A stretch of 64,000 bases of DNA. Origin: Fuscibacter oryzae. GTDB taxonomy: Bacteria > Pseudomonadota > Alphaproteobacteria > Rhodobacterales > Rhodobacteraceae. The stretch is taken from contig NZ_JAESVP010000007.1 in NCBI RefSeq assembly GCF_016765795.1, positions 62,001-126,000 of the forward strand. The letters are read 5' to 3'. This document shows, piece after piece, positions 1 to 8,369 of this stretch; the stretch's first letter is position 1; the number at the start of each line of letters is the position of its first letter. Both the position numbers and the translations under genes were made by a program. The notes under the pieces were generated by a model. That model saw nothing but the letters and a program-made list of their open reading frames with translations. It was not told the origin of the DNA and did not search any database.

Positions 1-354
1 GGGGTCATATAGCCCGCTCACTCTGGCGAAGGCCATCGCCTTCGCCATGCGGTGCAGGGGCAATTTGCACCGCCGGGCCCATAAGGTCCGGCCAGCGCCC
101 GCCCCGCCATCGGCGGGCGCTTCTCGCCCGCCGGGGCAGGCGCTGGCCTCTCGTCGTACTGGCTGAGCCGACGCTTGTGGACCCCGCACAAGCGGGCGGG
201 GAAACGCCTTCGCGTTTCCTGATCCGCCCGGACGCCGGTTGCATGGCGGTCGGGCCGGGCACCGCAATCTGCGGCTGAATTCAAATCCGAATCGTCACAC
301 CGCCGTTGCAGGCAAAGGTTATCCACAGCCTCACCCCGACCACCCGAGGCCAGT
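1..354. other. Non-coding stretch upstream of phnM with several hairpins
   Basis: I see no convincing gene here; the reading frames that cross it lack a recognisable protein and run antisense into phnM. Instead there are several self-complementary segments: a short GCGAAGG/CCTTCGC hairpin near 26-45, a large compound hairpin at 90-148 (listed separately), and a GGAAACGC/GCGTTTCC hairpin near 200-220. The phnM promoter and ribosome site must lie in the last part. A weak GAGG element sits a few bases before the phnM ATG. Confidence 0.5.
90..148. repeat. Large compound inverted repeat
   Basis: An outer stem of 17 bp pairs GGCCAGCGCCCGCCCCG with its near-perfect complement at the right end (one mismatch). 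It encloses an inner 9-bp stem CGGCGGGCG/CGCCCGCCG with the loop CTTCT. No T-run follows on either strand, so it is not a clear intrinsic terminator. It resembles the structured palindromic intergenic elements of GC-rich alphaproteobacteria; any function is unknown. Confidence 0.6.
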
Positions 355-1536
355 ATGTCGCCCTTTCTGCCCCCCATCCGCCTAACCGGCGCAGAGATTC
401 TGATCGACGGGCGGCTGGAACGCCGTGCCCTGTCGCTGGCAGAAGGCCGCATTGTCGATGCCGCCCTGCCGCAAGTGGATCTGTCGGGCTATCTTTTGCT
501 GCCCGGCATCATCGATCTGCATGGCGACGGGTTCGAGCGTCACATCTTTCCTCGCCCCAGCGCGCCCTTCCCGATCCGCTCAGGCCTGATCGGCACTGAT
601 CGTGAGGCGGCGGCCAATGGCGTCACCACCGCCTTTCTGGCCCAAAGCTGGAGCTGGGAGGGCGGCGCGCGCAGCCCCGATCAGGCCGAGGCGCTGTTGG
701 CAGAGGTGCAGGCCTATCGTGACCATGCGCTGGTGGACCTGCGCGTTCAACTGCGCGCCGAAACCCATATGGTGGCCGAGGTGGACAGGCTGGCGGCGGC
801 GGTCAAGCGGTTTGGCGTGGGCTATGTGATCTTCAACGATCACTTGGGCGAAGGTTTCCTGATGCGCCGCCGCGATCCGGCGCGCTTTGGCCATTGGGCC
901 GCCAAGATCGGCCTGGGCGCCGACGACCTCTTGGCACGGATGGAGGCCGCCCGTGCCCGCGCCCGCGAAGTGCCCCGCGCCCTGTGCCAGTTGGCGGCAG
1001 AGTTTGACCGGCTGGGCGTGGTTTACGGCAGCCATGACGACCCTGATGCCGAAACCCGCGAATTCTATAGCATGATTGGCGCAAGGGTGGCCGAGTTTCC
1101 GACCCGCCGCCGCGCCGCCGCCGCCGCGCGGGCGGTGGATGATCCGGTGCTGATGGGCGCACCCAATGTGGTGCGGGGCGGCTCGCAAGCCGGGAATATT
1201 GGCGCGGAAGAGCTGATCCGTGAAGGTCTGTGCGATGCGCTGGTGTCGGATTATCACATTCCCGCGCTGGCCATGGCCGCGTGGTCGCTGGCTGATCGGG
1301 GCGTGCTGTCCTTTGCCCGCGCCTGGGCGCTGGTGTCGGAAACCCCTGCGGCGATCTTGCGGTTGGCGGACCGGGGGCGGCTGGTGCCGGGCCTGCGCGC
1401 CGATCTGGTGGCGGTGAACAAGGAAACGCGGATGGTCGAACTGACCATATCGGGCGGCAGGCTGGCCTATGCGGCCGGTGTGGCCGCGCGGCGGCTGATG
1501 GCAGAGCCGCAGGTGGCGCGGCTGGCGGCGGAATGA
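355..1536 (+). CDS. phnM: PhnM, alpha-D-ribose 1-methylphosphonate 5-triphosphate diphosphatase
   Basis: The 393-residue protein is an amidohydrolase-fold enzyme of the C-P lyase pathway. It removes pyrophosphate from ribose-1-alkylphosphonate 5-triphosphate before C-P bond cleavage by PhnJ. Seen directly: the metal-site segment GIIDLHGDGFERH near residue 53, SHDDPDAET near residue 226, GAPNVVRGGSQAGN near 264 and VSDYHIPA near 296, all typical of PhnM, and a full family length. The gene ends on TGA directly abutting the stop codon of the convergent transferase gene. The other C-P lyase genes (phnGHIJKL) are not in this window, so they are either beyond the left edge or elsewhere. The cytoplasmic location is inferred from the absence of a signal peptide. 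Confidence 0.9.
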   Translation: MSPFLPPIRLTGAEILIDGRLERRALSLAEGRIVDAALPQVDLSGYLLLPGIIDLHGDGFERHIFPRPSAPFPIRSGLIGTDREAAANGVTTAFLAQSWSWEGGARSPDQAEALLAEVQAYRDHALVDLRVQLRAETHMVAEVDRLAAAVKRFGVGYVIFNDHLGEGFLMRRRDPARFGHWAAKIGLGADDLLARMEAARARAREVPRALCQLAAEFDRLGVVYGSHDDPDAETREFYSMIGARVAEFPTRRRAAAAARAVDDPVLMGAPNVVRGGSQAGNIGAEELIREGLCDALVSDYHIPALAMAAWSLADRGVLSFARAWALVSETPAAILRLADRGRLVPGLRADLVAVNKETRMVELTISGGRLAYAAGVAARRLMAEPQVARLAAE

Positions 1537-2154
1537 TCAGCCGCCGTATTTCTCCAAAAACGCCTCGGCCTTCAGCGCCCTGAAATCCGCCAGCGCCGCG
1601 CGCAGCCGGTCATGGCCCCAATCCCACCACGCCAGCGCCAGCAGCCGGTCAATCACGGCTGCGGGGAACCGGGCGCGGATCGGCTGGGCGGGCACGCCGG
1701 CCACAATCATGAACGGGCTGACATCCTTGGTGACCACCGCCCCCGATGCAGCAATCGCCCCGATGCCAAATGTCACCTCTGGCTTGAGAATCACGCCATG
1801 GCCGATCCAGCAATCTGCGCCCAAAACGGTGCGGCGGGCCGCGCGGGCGGCGAAAAACTCGGTGTCATCCTGCGCATCGTCCCAGTAATGGCTGGAGCGA
1901 TACAGGAAATGGTGCTGCGCCGCGTTCTGCCATGGGTGATCGGTCGGCCCGATGCGGGTAAAGGCGGCGATATTGGCAAAACGCCCGACCGTGGTGTTGG
2001 CCACATCGGCATAGCGGTCGCAATAGGCGTAATCGTCGAAATGGCTGTTCAGCACGCGCGACCCGCGCCCGATTTCCACATAGGTGCCAAAGGTGGAATT
2101 GCTGACCTCGGTCTCGGGGTGCAGAAACGGTTCGGTGGGTGACAGGCGGGGCAT
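1537..2154 (-). CDS. Phosphonate-cluster hexapeptide-repeat acetyltransferase
   Basis: This 205-residue protein has the left-handed beta-helix hexapeptide pattern (VSNSTFGTYVEIGRGSRV, then repeated I/V-G-x-x steps) and the xenobiotic/chloramphenicol-type transferase features near GADCWIGHGVILKPEVTFGIG and GVPAQPIR. Transferases of this subfamily are regularly encoded in phn clusters, but their acceptor is not established; an acyl-CoA-dependent transfer is inferred. The start at 2154 (MPRLSPTEPF) is preferred because the upstream extension reads into an intergenic inverted repeat. The gene lies downstream of phnE on the same strand, separated by that repeat, and converges on phnM with abutting stop codons. 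Confidence 0.75.
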   Translation of the reverse strand: MPRLSPTEPFLHPETEVSNSTFGTYVEIGRGSRVLNSHFDDYAYCDRYADVANTTVGRFANIAAFTRIGPTDHPWQNAAQHHFLYRSSHYWDDAQDDTEFFAARAARRTVLGADCWIGHGVILKPEVTFGIGAIAASGAVVTKDVSPFMIVAGVPAQPIRARFPAAVIDRLLALAWWDWGHDRLRAALADFRALKAEAFLEKYGG

Positions 2155-2172
2155 GGGGTTCTCTTGTGGTTG

Positions 2173-2290
2173 CCCCTCACCCTGAGCCTCTCCCACAAGG
2201 GGAGAGGGGAGGCGCGGTTGGGGCAGGGCGGAAGGGGGACAAAGGGGGCGATCTCCCTCTCCCCTTGGGGGAGAGGGCCGGGGTGAGGGG
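2173..2290. repeat. Intergenic inverted repeat with 36-bp arms
   Basis: The left arm near 2173-2208 (CCCCTCACCCTGAG...GGGGAGAGGG) and the right arm near 2255-2290 (CCCTCTCCCC...GGGTGAGGGG) are complementary over about 36 bp with few mismatches, and each arm can also fold on itself. It lies between phnE and the transferase gene. This is the type of dispersed palindrome common between proteobacterial genes. It could weaken read-through into the transferase gene; that effect is inferred. A fragment of a similar sequence (CTCGTGGGGAGAGGG) occurs near 6439-6453. Confidence 0.7.
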
Positions 2291-2296
2291 GGCGCG

Positions 2297-3616
2297 CTAT
2301 TCCCCCTTGATCAGTTTCCTGCGTAGCCAGCCTGACAAGCTGTCCATCGCCATGACCATCCCGATGATCAGCAGGACGTAATAAGCCACATCTTCCCAAT
2401 CCTTCTGGGTCTGGATGGCCTGGGTCAGCAAAAGCCCGATCCCGCCACCGACGATGGCCCCCACCACGGTGGCGCTGCGGGTGTTGGATTCAAGGAAATA
2501 GAGCACCTGACTTAACAACACCGGCAACACTTGTGGCAGCACGCCCCAGCGCGCGCGCTGAACGGTGTTTGCCCCGGTTGACCGGATGCCATCAACTTGC
2601 TTTTCGTCAATGTTTTCCAGTGCCTCCGAGAAGGTCTTGCCAAAGCTGCCGGTGTCGGTGACCAGCATGGCCAAGGCCCCTGTCATCGGCCCCGGCCCGA
2701 AGGCGCGGCTCAGGATGATCGTCCAGATCAGCGCATCGACCCCGCGCACGAAATCGAACACCCGGCGCAGGGCAAACCGCACCGGCGCCAGCCGGTTCAT
2801 GTTGCGCGCGGCCAGAAAGGCCAGCGGCAGCGATACGATGGCCGCCCCCATGGTGCCAAGGAAGGCCATCAGGATCGTCTCGCCAATCGCCCAGACCACA
2901 TCGCCATGCCGCCACATCTTGTTGGTCCAGAAATCATGGACCATGCCAAGAATGTTCGGCTGCGCTGCCTCAAGCCGCGGTTCCCACAGCGCCAGCGTTG
3001 CCAGCTCCCCCCATGATTTGCCAAAGAACGCACTGTCGGGGGTAAAGAAGAACAGGGGCCAGCCCGGCGCATAGCGGAAGGTTTCCACCTTGGAGCGGGT
3101 ATAGGCGAACCGCCCGTGGCTGGTGGTCACCGAAACGCGGGTATCGGAGGCGTTGATCCAGTCGGGCAGGGGCTGCGGTGCCGTCAGCGTCAGCTTCCCC
3201 CCTTCGGGCCGGATGTCGATGGTGCCGTAGCCCGGCACGACATAGCGGGCACCCGTGGCATCATAGGTCACCACATGCCCGGCCCCCAGATCGACGGTGG
3301 TGGTATCGCCCTGAACCTTGACCCAATCGGGCAGGTGGCCGGGGGCAAAGGTGCCCTTCGCCTCGCCCTCGACCGCCACTGTCACCGCGCCGGTGGTGTT
3401 GTTGCGGGTGACATGGGTTTTATAGCTGACGAAATCGCCCAGCAGGATTTTCGCATTGTCCAGCCGGGCGCGTCCCGCAAGGCCTGCGATGTCGAAGGCG
3501 AAGAAGATATAGACCAGATAGGCCAGGATCACCGCAGGCACGGCCAGCGCGATCAGGCGGCGGCGGTGAAAACTGGCCAGCAGGGGCGTGGCGGTCAGGG
3601 GGATCGAAACGGTCAT
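2297..3616 (-). CDS. phnE: PhnE, phosphonate ABC transporter permease (long form)
   Basis: A 439-residue inner-membrane permease of the phosphonate importer. One transmembrane segment lies near residues 18-40, followed by about 170 residues of soluble, beta-rich sequence. A normal permease domain then follows, with several membrane spans and the ATPase-docking loop around ENIDEKQVDGIRSTGA. Family members are usually 260-290 residues, so the N-terminal insert makes this a long form, and it is predicted to face the periplasm. It begins one base after the end of the other permease gene, so the two are translated in series and probably form a heterodimer. With PhnC and PhnD they make a complete importer. 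Confidence 0.88.
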   Translation of the reverse strand: MTVSIPLTATPLLASFHRRRLIALAVPAVILAYLVYIFFAFDIAGLAGRARLDNAKILLGDFVSYKTHVTRNNTTGAVTVAVEGEAKGTFAPGHLPDWVKVQGDTTTVDLGAGHVVTYDATGARYVVPGYGTIDIRPEGGKLTLTAPQPLPDWINASDTRVSVTTSHGRFAYTRSKVETFRYAPGWPLFFFTPDSAFFGKSWGELATLALWEPRLEAAQPNILGMVHDFWTNKMWRHGDVVWAIGETILMAFLGTMGAAIVSLPLAFLAARNMNRLAPVRFALRRVFDFVRGVDALIWTIILSRAFGPGPMTGALAMLVTDTGSFGKTFSEALENIDEKQVDGIRSTGANTVQRARWGVLPQVLPVLLSQVLYFLESNTRSATVVGAIVGGGIGLLLTQAIQTQKDWEDVAYYVLLIIGMVMAMDSLSGWLRRKLIKGE

Positions 3617-3617
3617 C

Positions 3618-4490
3618 TCAGGCCCCCTTGACCAGACGGTGGCGCAGCCGGTCGGAACATTGGTCGATCAGCATGATGGTCAGGAACAGCAGAAGGAAGA
3701 TCGCCACCACCTGATCGTATTTCCCGCCCCCCCATTGCATCGCCACCTTCAGCTCATAGCCAATCCCGCCCGACCCGACGAAGCCAAGGATGGCGCTTGC
3801 CCGCACGTTCACCTCAAAACGCAGCAGCGCATAAGACAGCCAGTTCGGCGCGACCTGAGGGATGATGCCCAGCCACATCTTTTGCCCCCAGCTTGCCCCG
3901 GTCGAAGTCAGGCCCTCCACCGGCTTCAGATCGGTGTTTTCGGCAACTTCGGAAAACAGTTTCCCCATCGCGCCCGCCGTATGCAGCGAAATCGCGATCA
4001 TTGCGGGCACCGGGCCGGGCCCGAGGATATAGATCAGCACCAGCGCCACCACGATTTCGGGCACGGCGCGAAAGGCATCCAGCAATCGGCGAAACAGCGG
4101 CGTCAGGCGCGGCCAGCGCGCAAGGCCACGGGTCGCCAACAGCGACAGCACACTTGCCGCCAGAACGCCCAGCAGGGTGGACACGGCCGCGATATTGATG
4201 GTTTCCAAAAGCGAAGGCAGATATTCCCACATCCGCCCCGGAATGGCGGCGCGCTTGGCCCAGGCTTCGGACAGCACTTCGGCCGGGAAATCATCCAGTT
4301 GCGCCAGCCCGTTCAGGAAACCGCCCGCATTGCGGTTTTCGGCCACCTGAAAGCCCGATGCCAGAAGGGCGACGAACAGCACCAGCAGCACAAGGCCGTA
4401 GACACGCTTTCTGCGCTGCATCGCCAGATAGGGGCCAGCGGGCGGGGCCGGGCGCGGCCCCGGTTCGGGGCCAAAGGAAACATCGACCAT
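3618..4490 (-). CDS. phnE: PhnE, phosphonate ABC transporter permease (short form)
   Basis: A 290-residue permease of usual family length. The N-terminal cytoplasmic stretch is rich in Pro and Arg, followed by a membrane segment near residues 30-47 and four to five more spans. The coupling loop is ENTDLKPVEGLTSTGASWGQ. It is the partner of the long permease encoded just downstream (one intervening base). The gene follows phnD after 65 bases that hold a strong hairpin, which may lower permease expression relative to the binding protein. Role: half of the membrane channel for phosphonate uptake. Confidence 0.9.
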   Translation of the reverse strand: MVDVSFGPEPGPRPAPPAGPYLAMQRRKRVYGLVLLVLFVALLASGFQVAENRNAGGFLNGLAQLDDFPAEVLSEAWAKRAAIPGRMWEYLPSLLETINIAAVSTLLGVLAASVLSLLATRGLARWPRLTPLFRRLLDAFRAVPEIVVALVLIYILGPGPVPAMIAISLHTAGAMGKLFSEVAENTDLKPVEGLTSTGASWGQKMWLGIIPQVAPNWLSYALLRFEVNVRASAILGFVGSGGIGYELKVAMQWGGGKYDQVVAIFLLLFLTIMLIDQCSDRLRHRLVKGA

Positions 4491-4506
4491 GGGTCTGTCC
4501 GGGTAA

Positions 4507-4537
4507 GAGAAAACCGGGCCCTTGGGGAAGGGCCCGG
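4507..4537 (-). terminator. Hairpin with T-run between phnD and phnE
   Basis: A perfect 10-bp stem CCGGGCCCTT/AAGGGCCCGG with a 4-base loop, followed on the - strand by TTTTCTC. It has the form of an intrinsic terminator but lies inside the phn operon. A partial terminator or mRNA-stabilising hairpin after the binding-protein gene would give more PhnD than permease, a common arrangement in ABC importers; that effect is inferred. Confidence 0.7.
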
Positions 4538-4555
4538 CGGCATCATGTCAGGGGA

Positions 4556-5455
4556 TTACTGCTGGGCTTCTTGCAGCTTGCGGGCAGCGATCACGCCTTG
4601 ATAGGCGTCCAGCGTCACCGGGATGAAATCCTTGGCTTCACCGGCGGCCACGCCATAGGCGCAGTCCTTGTCGGTTTCCCACAGATCGGCGGTGATCGCG
4701 GTCACCTTGTCCTTCACATCCTGCGGCAGGGCAGAGCGCACAACCATCGGGCCTTCGGGGATTTCCTTGGATTTCCAGATCTGCACCAGATCGTTCATAT
4801 CCACGAGGCCCGCATCGGCGGCCTTGCGGAACGCGCCCGAATTATAGCCGTCTTCCCAGTTGCCCAGACCATCGGCCCACGACACGCCCGCCGCAAAGTC
4901 ACCATTGGCGACGCCGACGATGGTCTGCTCATGCCCGCCCGAGAATTTCACTTCGCCGAAATAGCTCTTCAGGTCGCCATAGGCTTCGGTCAACTCGGCC
5001 GCAGGAACCAGATAGCCCGAAGTGGAGTTCGGCTCGGCAAAGGCGAAAACCTTGCCCTTGGCATCCTCGATCTTGGTGATGCCGCTGTCCTTGCGGGCAA
5101 AGCCGAACGAATAATAGCCGGTCGAGCCATCGGCGTTCTGCTTGGTCAGCGCCAGGTCAACCGCCTTGGGGTCGGTCAGGTAGATCTTGGCAAAGCCCGA
5201 AGCGCCCAGCCAGGCCATGTCCAGCGTGCCGCCCAAGAGGCCCTGGATCACACCGTCATAATCGGCGGGGGTAAAGACCTTGACCGGAACGCCAAGCGCT
5301 TCTTCCAGCTTGGCGCGGTAGCATTCGTTCGAGTTCATGCGGTCCTGGGCATTTTCGCCGCCAAGGATGCCAAGGTTGAATTCCTTGATGCCATCGGCAT
5401 GGGCGGTGCCCGAAATGGCGGTCGCGGCAGCAAGAACGGCAAGCAGCTTTTTCAT
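4556..5455 (-). CDS. phnD: PhnD, periplasmic phosphonate-binding protein
   Basis: A 299-residue solute-binding protein. It starts with a Sec signal peptide (MKKLLAVLAAATAISGTAHA, predicted cut after residue 20). The mature part carries PhnD-type motifs: DMAWLGASG near residue 78, FAEPNSTSGYLVP near 138 and the GGHEQTIVGVANGDFAAG stretch near 168. It captures phosphonates in the periplasm and delivers them to the PhnE permeases. It is the second gene of the phnCDEE unit, 50 bases after phnC. Confidence 0.93.
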   Translation of the reverse strand: MKKLLAVLAAATAISGTAHADGIKEFNLGILGGENAQDRMNSNECYRAKLEEALGVPVKVFTPADYDGVIQGLLGGTLDMAWLGASGFAKIYLTDPKAVDLALTKQNADGSTGYYSFGFARKDSGITKIEDAKGKVFAFAEPNSTSGYLVPAAELTEAYGDLKSYFGEVKFSGGHEQTIVGVANGDFAAGVSWADGLGNWEDGYNSGAFRKAADAGLVDMNDLVQIWKSKEIPEGPMVVRSALPQDVKDKVTAITADLWETDKDCAYGVAAGEAKDFIPVTLDAYQGVIAARKLQEAQQ

Positions 5456-5472
5456 CGGTGTCTCCGAAGATG

Positions 5473-5495
5473 AAAGGCCCCGGTCTGGGGCCGGG
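5473..5495 (-). other. Small hairpin between phnC and phnD
   Basis: GGCCCC/GGGGCC with a 5-base loop, followed on the - strand by TTTCATC. The T-run is too short for a confident terminator; it may act as a minor attenuator or stability element in the phn mRNA. Confidence 0.35.
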
Positions 5496-5505
5496 GGAAA
5501 TGGCG

Positions 5506-6330
5506 TCAGGCCATCATCGACTGGGCGTAGGCGTCATCGCCTTCGGTCCCCAGCGTTTCGATTGCGGTCGAGGTCGCGCCCTCGTTGAACGAGGCATCGG
5601 CGCCATAGATGTCGCGGGCGACGCCGGTGGTCAGTTGGTCGGGCGTGCCGTCAAAGACGATGCGCCCGTCGCGCATGCCGATCACGCGGTCACAGTACCG
5701 GCGCGCGGTATCCAGCGTATGCAGGTTGGCGATGACCATGCGGCCATCCTCGTCATGGATGCGGCGCAAGCTGTCCATCACCACCTGCGCATTCATCGGG
5801 TCAAGGCTGGCGATGGGTTCGTCCGCAAGGATCACCTTGGGGTCTTGCATCAGGGCGCGCGCAATCGCCACGCGCTGCTGCTGGCCACCTGACAGGGCCT
5901 CGGCCCGTTTGGCGGCCTGTTCGGCGATGTCAAGGCGTTCCAGAATGGCAAAGGCCTTCAGCACATCATCATCGGGCCAAAAGCCGAACATGCTGGCAAG
6001 GGTAGACCGGCGGTTCAGCGTGCCGTGCAGCACGTTCGACACCACATCCAGACGCGGCACGAGGTTGAACTGCTGAAAGATCATCGCGCATTGGCTTTGC
6101 CAGGCGCGTTTCGCCCCGCCCTCCAGCGCCAGCACATCGCGGTCATCGAACATCAGGCTGCCGCTGGTGGCATCCGTCATCCGGTTCATCACGCGCAGAA
6201 AGGTAGATTTGCCCGCGCCCGACCGCCCGATGATGCCAACAAAGCCCGGTTTCTCGACAGCAAAGCTGACATCATCCAGCGCGGCCTTCTGGCCGAATAT
6301 CCGCGTGACGGATTTCACCTGCATCAGCAT
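5506..6330 (-). CDS. phnC: PhnC, phosphonate ABC transporter ATPase
   Basis: A 274-residue ABC ATPase that powers phosphonate import. Visible motifs are the Walker [10 protein letters not shown] near residue 35, a Q-loop in MIFQQFN, the signature [15 protein letters not shown], the Walker [14 protein letters not shown] and the switch His in NLHTLD. A good ribosome site (AAGGGGG) lies just upstream of the ATG. It is the first gene of phnCDEE. A PHO-box-like half-site sequence lies about 55-70 bases upstream, suggesting but not proving control by phosphate starvation. Confidence 0.94.
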   Translation of the reverse strand: MLMQVKSVTRIFGQKAALDDVSFAVEKPGFVGIIGRSGAGKSTFLRVMNRMTDATSGSLMFDDRDVLALEGGAKRAWQSQCAMIFQQFNLVPRLDVVSNVLHGTLNRRSTLASMFGFWPDDDVLKAFAILERLDIAEQAAKRAEALSGGQQQRVAIARALMQDPKVILADEPIASLDPMNAQVVMDSLRRIHDEDGRMVIANLHTLDTARRYCDRVIGMRDGRIVFDGTPDQLTTGVARDIYGADASFNEGATSTAIETLGTEGDDAYAQSMMA

Positions 6331-6383
6331 CGGGCAGCCCCCTTGTGGTTGAAGGCTGATTACGGGCGGGCCGTGACGCAGGG

Positions 6384-6401
6384 GCTGCGGTTTTGTGAAA
6401 G
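6384..6401 (-). promoter_or_regulatory. Possible PHO box upstream of phnC
   Basis: On the - strand CTTTCACAAAACCGCAGC loosely resembles the PHO-box layout (two CTGTCAT-like 7-mers around an A/T-rich spacer): the left half matches 5 of 7, the right half poorly. Position (about 55 bases before the phnC ATG) is suitable. Weak evidence. Confidence 0.25.
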
Positions 6402-6455
6402 TTTTGTGGGGGGGCGACAGCGGGCGCTTCCCGCCCCCCCTCGTGGGGAGAGGGT

Positions 6456-7220
6456 CTAAGCCTTGTCGCGCACGATGATCGAATTGTTCGCGCCCGGCTT
6501 CACCTCAAACCGCGACAAACGGCGCAGCAGGTCGGACAGTTTGGGTGCGCCGTAACTGCGCGAGTCGAAATCGGGATGAATCTGGGTCATCACCTGACCC
6601 AACTGGCCCAGCGAATACCAATCCTGATCGGGGTCGATCTTTTTCATAGCGTCCAGCACCAGGGGCTGCGCCTCTTCCGCGGGGCGCTTGGTAGCGGGCG
6701 GGGTTGGCGCAGGGGCCGGGTCGGCCTTGCCGCGCGGGCGCTCCGCCTCGGCCGCAGGCTCATCCGCGCCCACTATATTCTCGATCAGCAAAAAGCGGTT
6801 GCAGACCTTGCGCAAGCTCTCGGGCGTTTTCGCCTCACCCACGCCGATCACTTGCATCCCCTCTTCCCGGATGCGCGCCGCCAGCCGGGTGAAATCGCTG
6901 TCCGAAGAAACCAGCACGAACCCCTCCACCTTGCCCGCGTGCAAAATGTCCATCGCGTCGATGACAAGGCCGATGTCGCTGGCATTCTTGCCCTTGGTGT
7001 TGGCCGATTGCTGATGCATCACCAGCCCAAGGTTGCGGGCCTGCTCTTTCCACTGGGTCAGCGCGGTGCTGGACCAATCGCCATAAACCCGCCGCAGGCC
7101 GGGGTCGCCATAGGCGGCGATCTCGTTCAAAATCGCCTCGGCATGACGAGCGGGAATGTTGTCGGCGTCGATCAGTACGGCCAGAAAGGGCGCGCGTCCG
7201 GCTGGGGTGTCTTGGCTCAT
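6456..7220 (-). CDS. NYN-domain protein with C-terminal OST-HTH/LOTUS-like domain
   Basis: A 254-residue protein. Residues about 10-155 form a NYN (LabA/DUF88) domain, a PIN-like nuclease fold, with the acidic residues in [12 protein letters not shown] and [18 protein letters not shown] and the Asp in [13 protein letters not shown] Pro/Ala-rich linker follows, then residues about 185-254 resemble an OST-HTH/LOTUS domain ([25 protein letters not shown]...[13 protein letters not shown]). This architecture is associated with RNA processing or binding; no specific substrate is known for it. It lies between the phn and hyp genes with no evident link to either. A related protein is encoded at 34493-35227. 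Confidence 0.8.
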   Translation of the reverse strand: MSQDTPAGRAPFLAVLIDADNIPARHAEAILNEIAAYGDPGLRRVYGDWSSTALTQWKEQARNLGLVMHQQSANTKGKNASDIGLVIDAMDILHAGKVEGFVLVSSDSDFTRLAARIREEGMQVIGVGEAKTPESLRKVCNRFLLIENIVGADEPAAEAERPRGKADPAPAPTPPATKRPAEEAQPLVLDAMKKIDPDQDWYSLGQLGQVMTQIHPDFDSRSYGAPKLSDLLRRLSRFEVKPGANNSIIVRDKA

Positions 7221-7276
7221 AGGCCCTCGCTTTCACGGCCCATCCTGACCGAGGACGCGGGTCTTGGCCAGTGCCC

Positions 7277-8299
7277 CTAGCAGATGCGGGGCAGTTGTTC
7301 CCCCACCAGCATATCGACAATCCGCGATCCACCGAACGGTGTGCGCATCGTCACCCGGCCCGCAGGGGCGGCCAGCACCCGGCCCACCGCCACGGCACCC
7401 ATCCCTTCGGGCAAAGCCCGCATCGCGGCCAAAGCGGCCTCGGCCTGATCCGCCGGGCAGAACAGCGCCAGCCGCCCCTCATTCGCCAGATAAAGGGGAT
7501 CAAGCCCCAGAATCTCGCACACCCCCCGCACCTCATCGCGCAGGGGCAGGGCGGTTTCGTCCAACTCGATCGCCACCCCCGCCTCGCCCGCAATCTCGTT
7601 CAGGGTCGAGGCAAGGCCCCCTCGCGTGCAATCCCGTGCCGCCCGGATGCCGGGTGCCGCGGCCAAAGCCGCCTCCATCAGGTGCCCCAGCCCGGCACAG
7701 TCCGATTGAATATCCGACGACAAGGCGAGATCGCCCCGCGCCGCCAGAATCGTCGCGCCATGATCGCCCAACACCCCATTGACCAGCACCACATCGCCGG
7801 GCCGCACCTGCACCGCGCCAATCTCGCGCCCCGGTGGAATAACCCCAATGCCAGAGGTGGTGACAAACACCCCATCGCCCTTGCCCCGCTCGACCACCTT
7901 GGTATCGCCGGTCACAATCCGCACCCCGGCCTTGGCCGCCTCCTCTGCCATGCTGGCCACCACACGGCGCAGGGTGTCCACCGGGCAGCCCTCCTCGATG
8001 ATGAACGCCGCCGACAGCCACAGGGGCCGCGCGCCGCCCACCACCAGATCGTTCACCGTGCCGCAGACGGCAATCTTGCCAATATCGCCGCCCGGAAACT
8101 CCAGCGGTGTCACCACGAAACTGTCGGTGGTAAAGGCCAGCCGGGCGCCCGGTTCGCGCAATGCCTCATCCATCAGCCGCGCCTGATCCTCACTGCCGGG
8201 CGGCTGGAAGACAGCGGTGAAGACCTCGGCAATCAGATCCCGCATCGCCTTGCCGCCGCCGCCATGGGCCAGCGTCACCACCTTGTCGCGCAAAACCAT
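7277..8299 (-). CDS. hypE: HypE, hydrogenase cyanide-ligand maturation protein
   Basis: A 340-residue protein that dehydrates the carbamoyl group placed on its C-terminal cysteine by HypF, to give the thiocyanate that supplies the CN ligands of the NiFe active site. The conserved C-terminus PRIC is intact, with the terminal Cys as carrier. The N-terminal AHGGGGKAM glycine-rich ATP-binding segment and the AIR-synthase-type GDTKVVERGKGDG and DCTRGGLASTLNEIA segments are present. It is the last gene of the hydrogenase locus, 70 bases after hypD, with a hairpin element in the gap. It works with HypC and HypD in the cytoplasm. Confidence 0.96.
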   Translation of the reverse strand: MVLRDKVVTLAHGGGGKAMRDLIAEVFTAVFQPPGSEDQARLMDEALREPGARLAFTTDSFVVTPLEFPGGDIGKIAVCGTVNDLVVGGARPLWLSAAFIIEEGCPVDTLRRVVASMAEEAAKAGVRIVTGDTKVVERGKGDGVFVTTSGIGVIPPGREIGAVQVRPGDVVLVNGVLGDHGATILAARGDLALSSDIQSDCAGLGHLMEAALAAAPGIRAARDCTRGGLASTLNEIAGEAGVAIELDETALPLRDEVRGVCEILGLDPLYLANEGRLALFCPADQAEAALAAMRALPEGMGAVAVGRVLAAPAGRVTMRTPFGGSRIVDMLVGEQLPRIC

Positions 8300-8317
8300 T
8301 CCCGCTCCATCATCTGT

Positions 8318-8366
8318 TCATAAATATCCCGGGGGTGGGGCCGTCAGGCCCAAGGGGGCAGCGCCC
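8318..8366 (-). repeat. Dispersed 3'-end element, copy a (after hypD)
   Basis: Just after the hypD stop codon on the - strand there is a hairpin (AAGGGGGC/GCCCCCTT), then ACCCCCGGGATATTTATGAA. The same order (hairpin, C-run, GGATATTT, ATGAA) recurs near 32640-32695, 38546-38590 and 50112-50160. It probably marks transcript ends or processing sites; inferred from position. Confidence 0.5.
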
Positions 8367-8369
8367 CCT

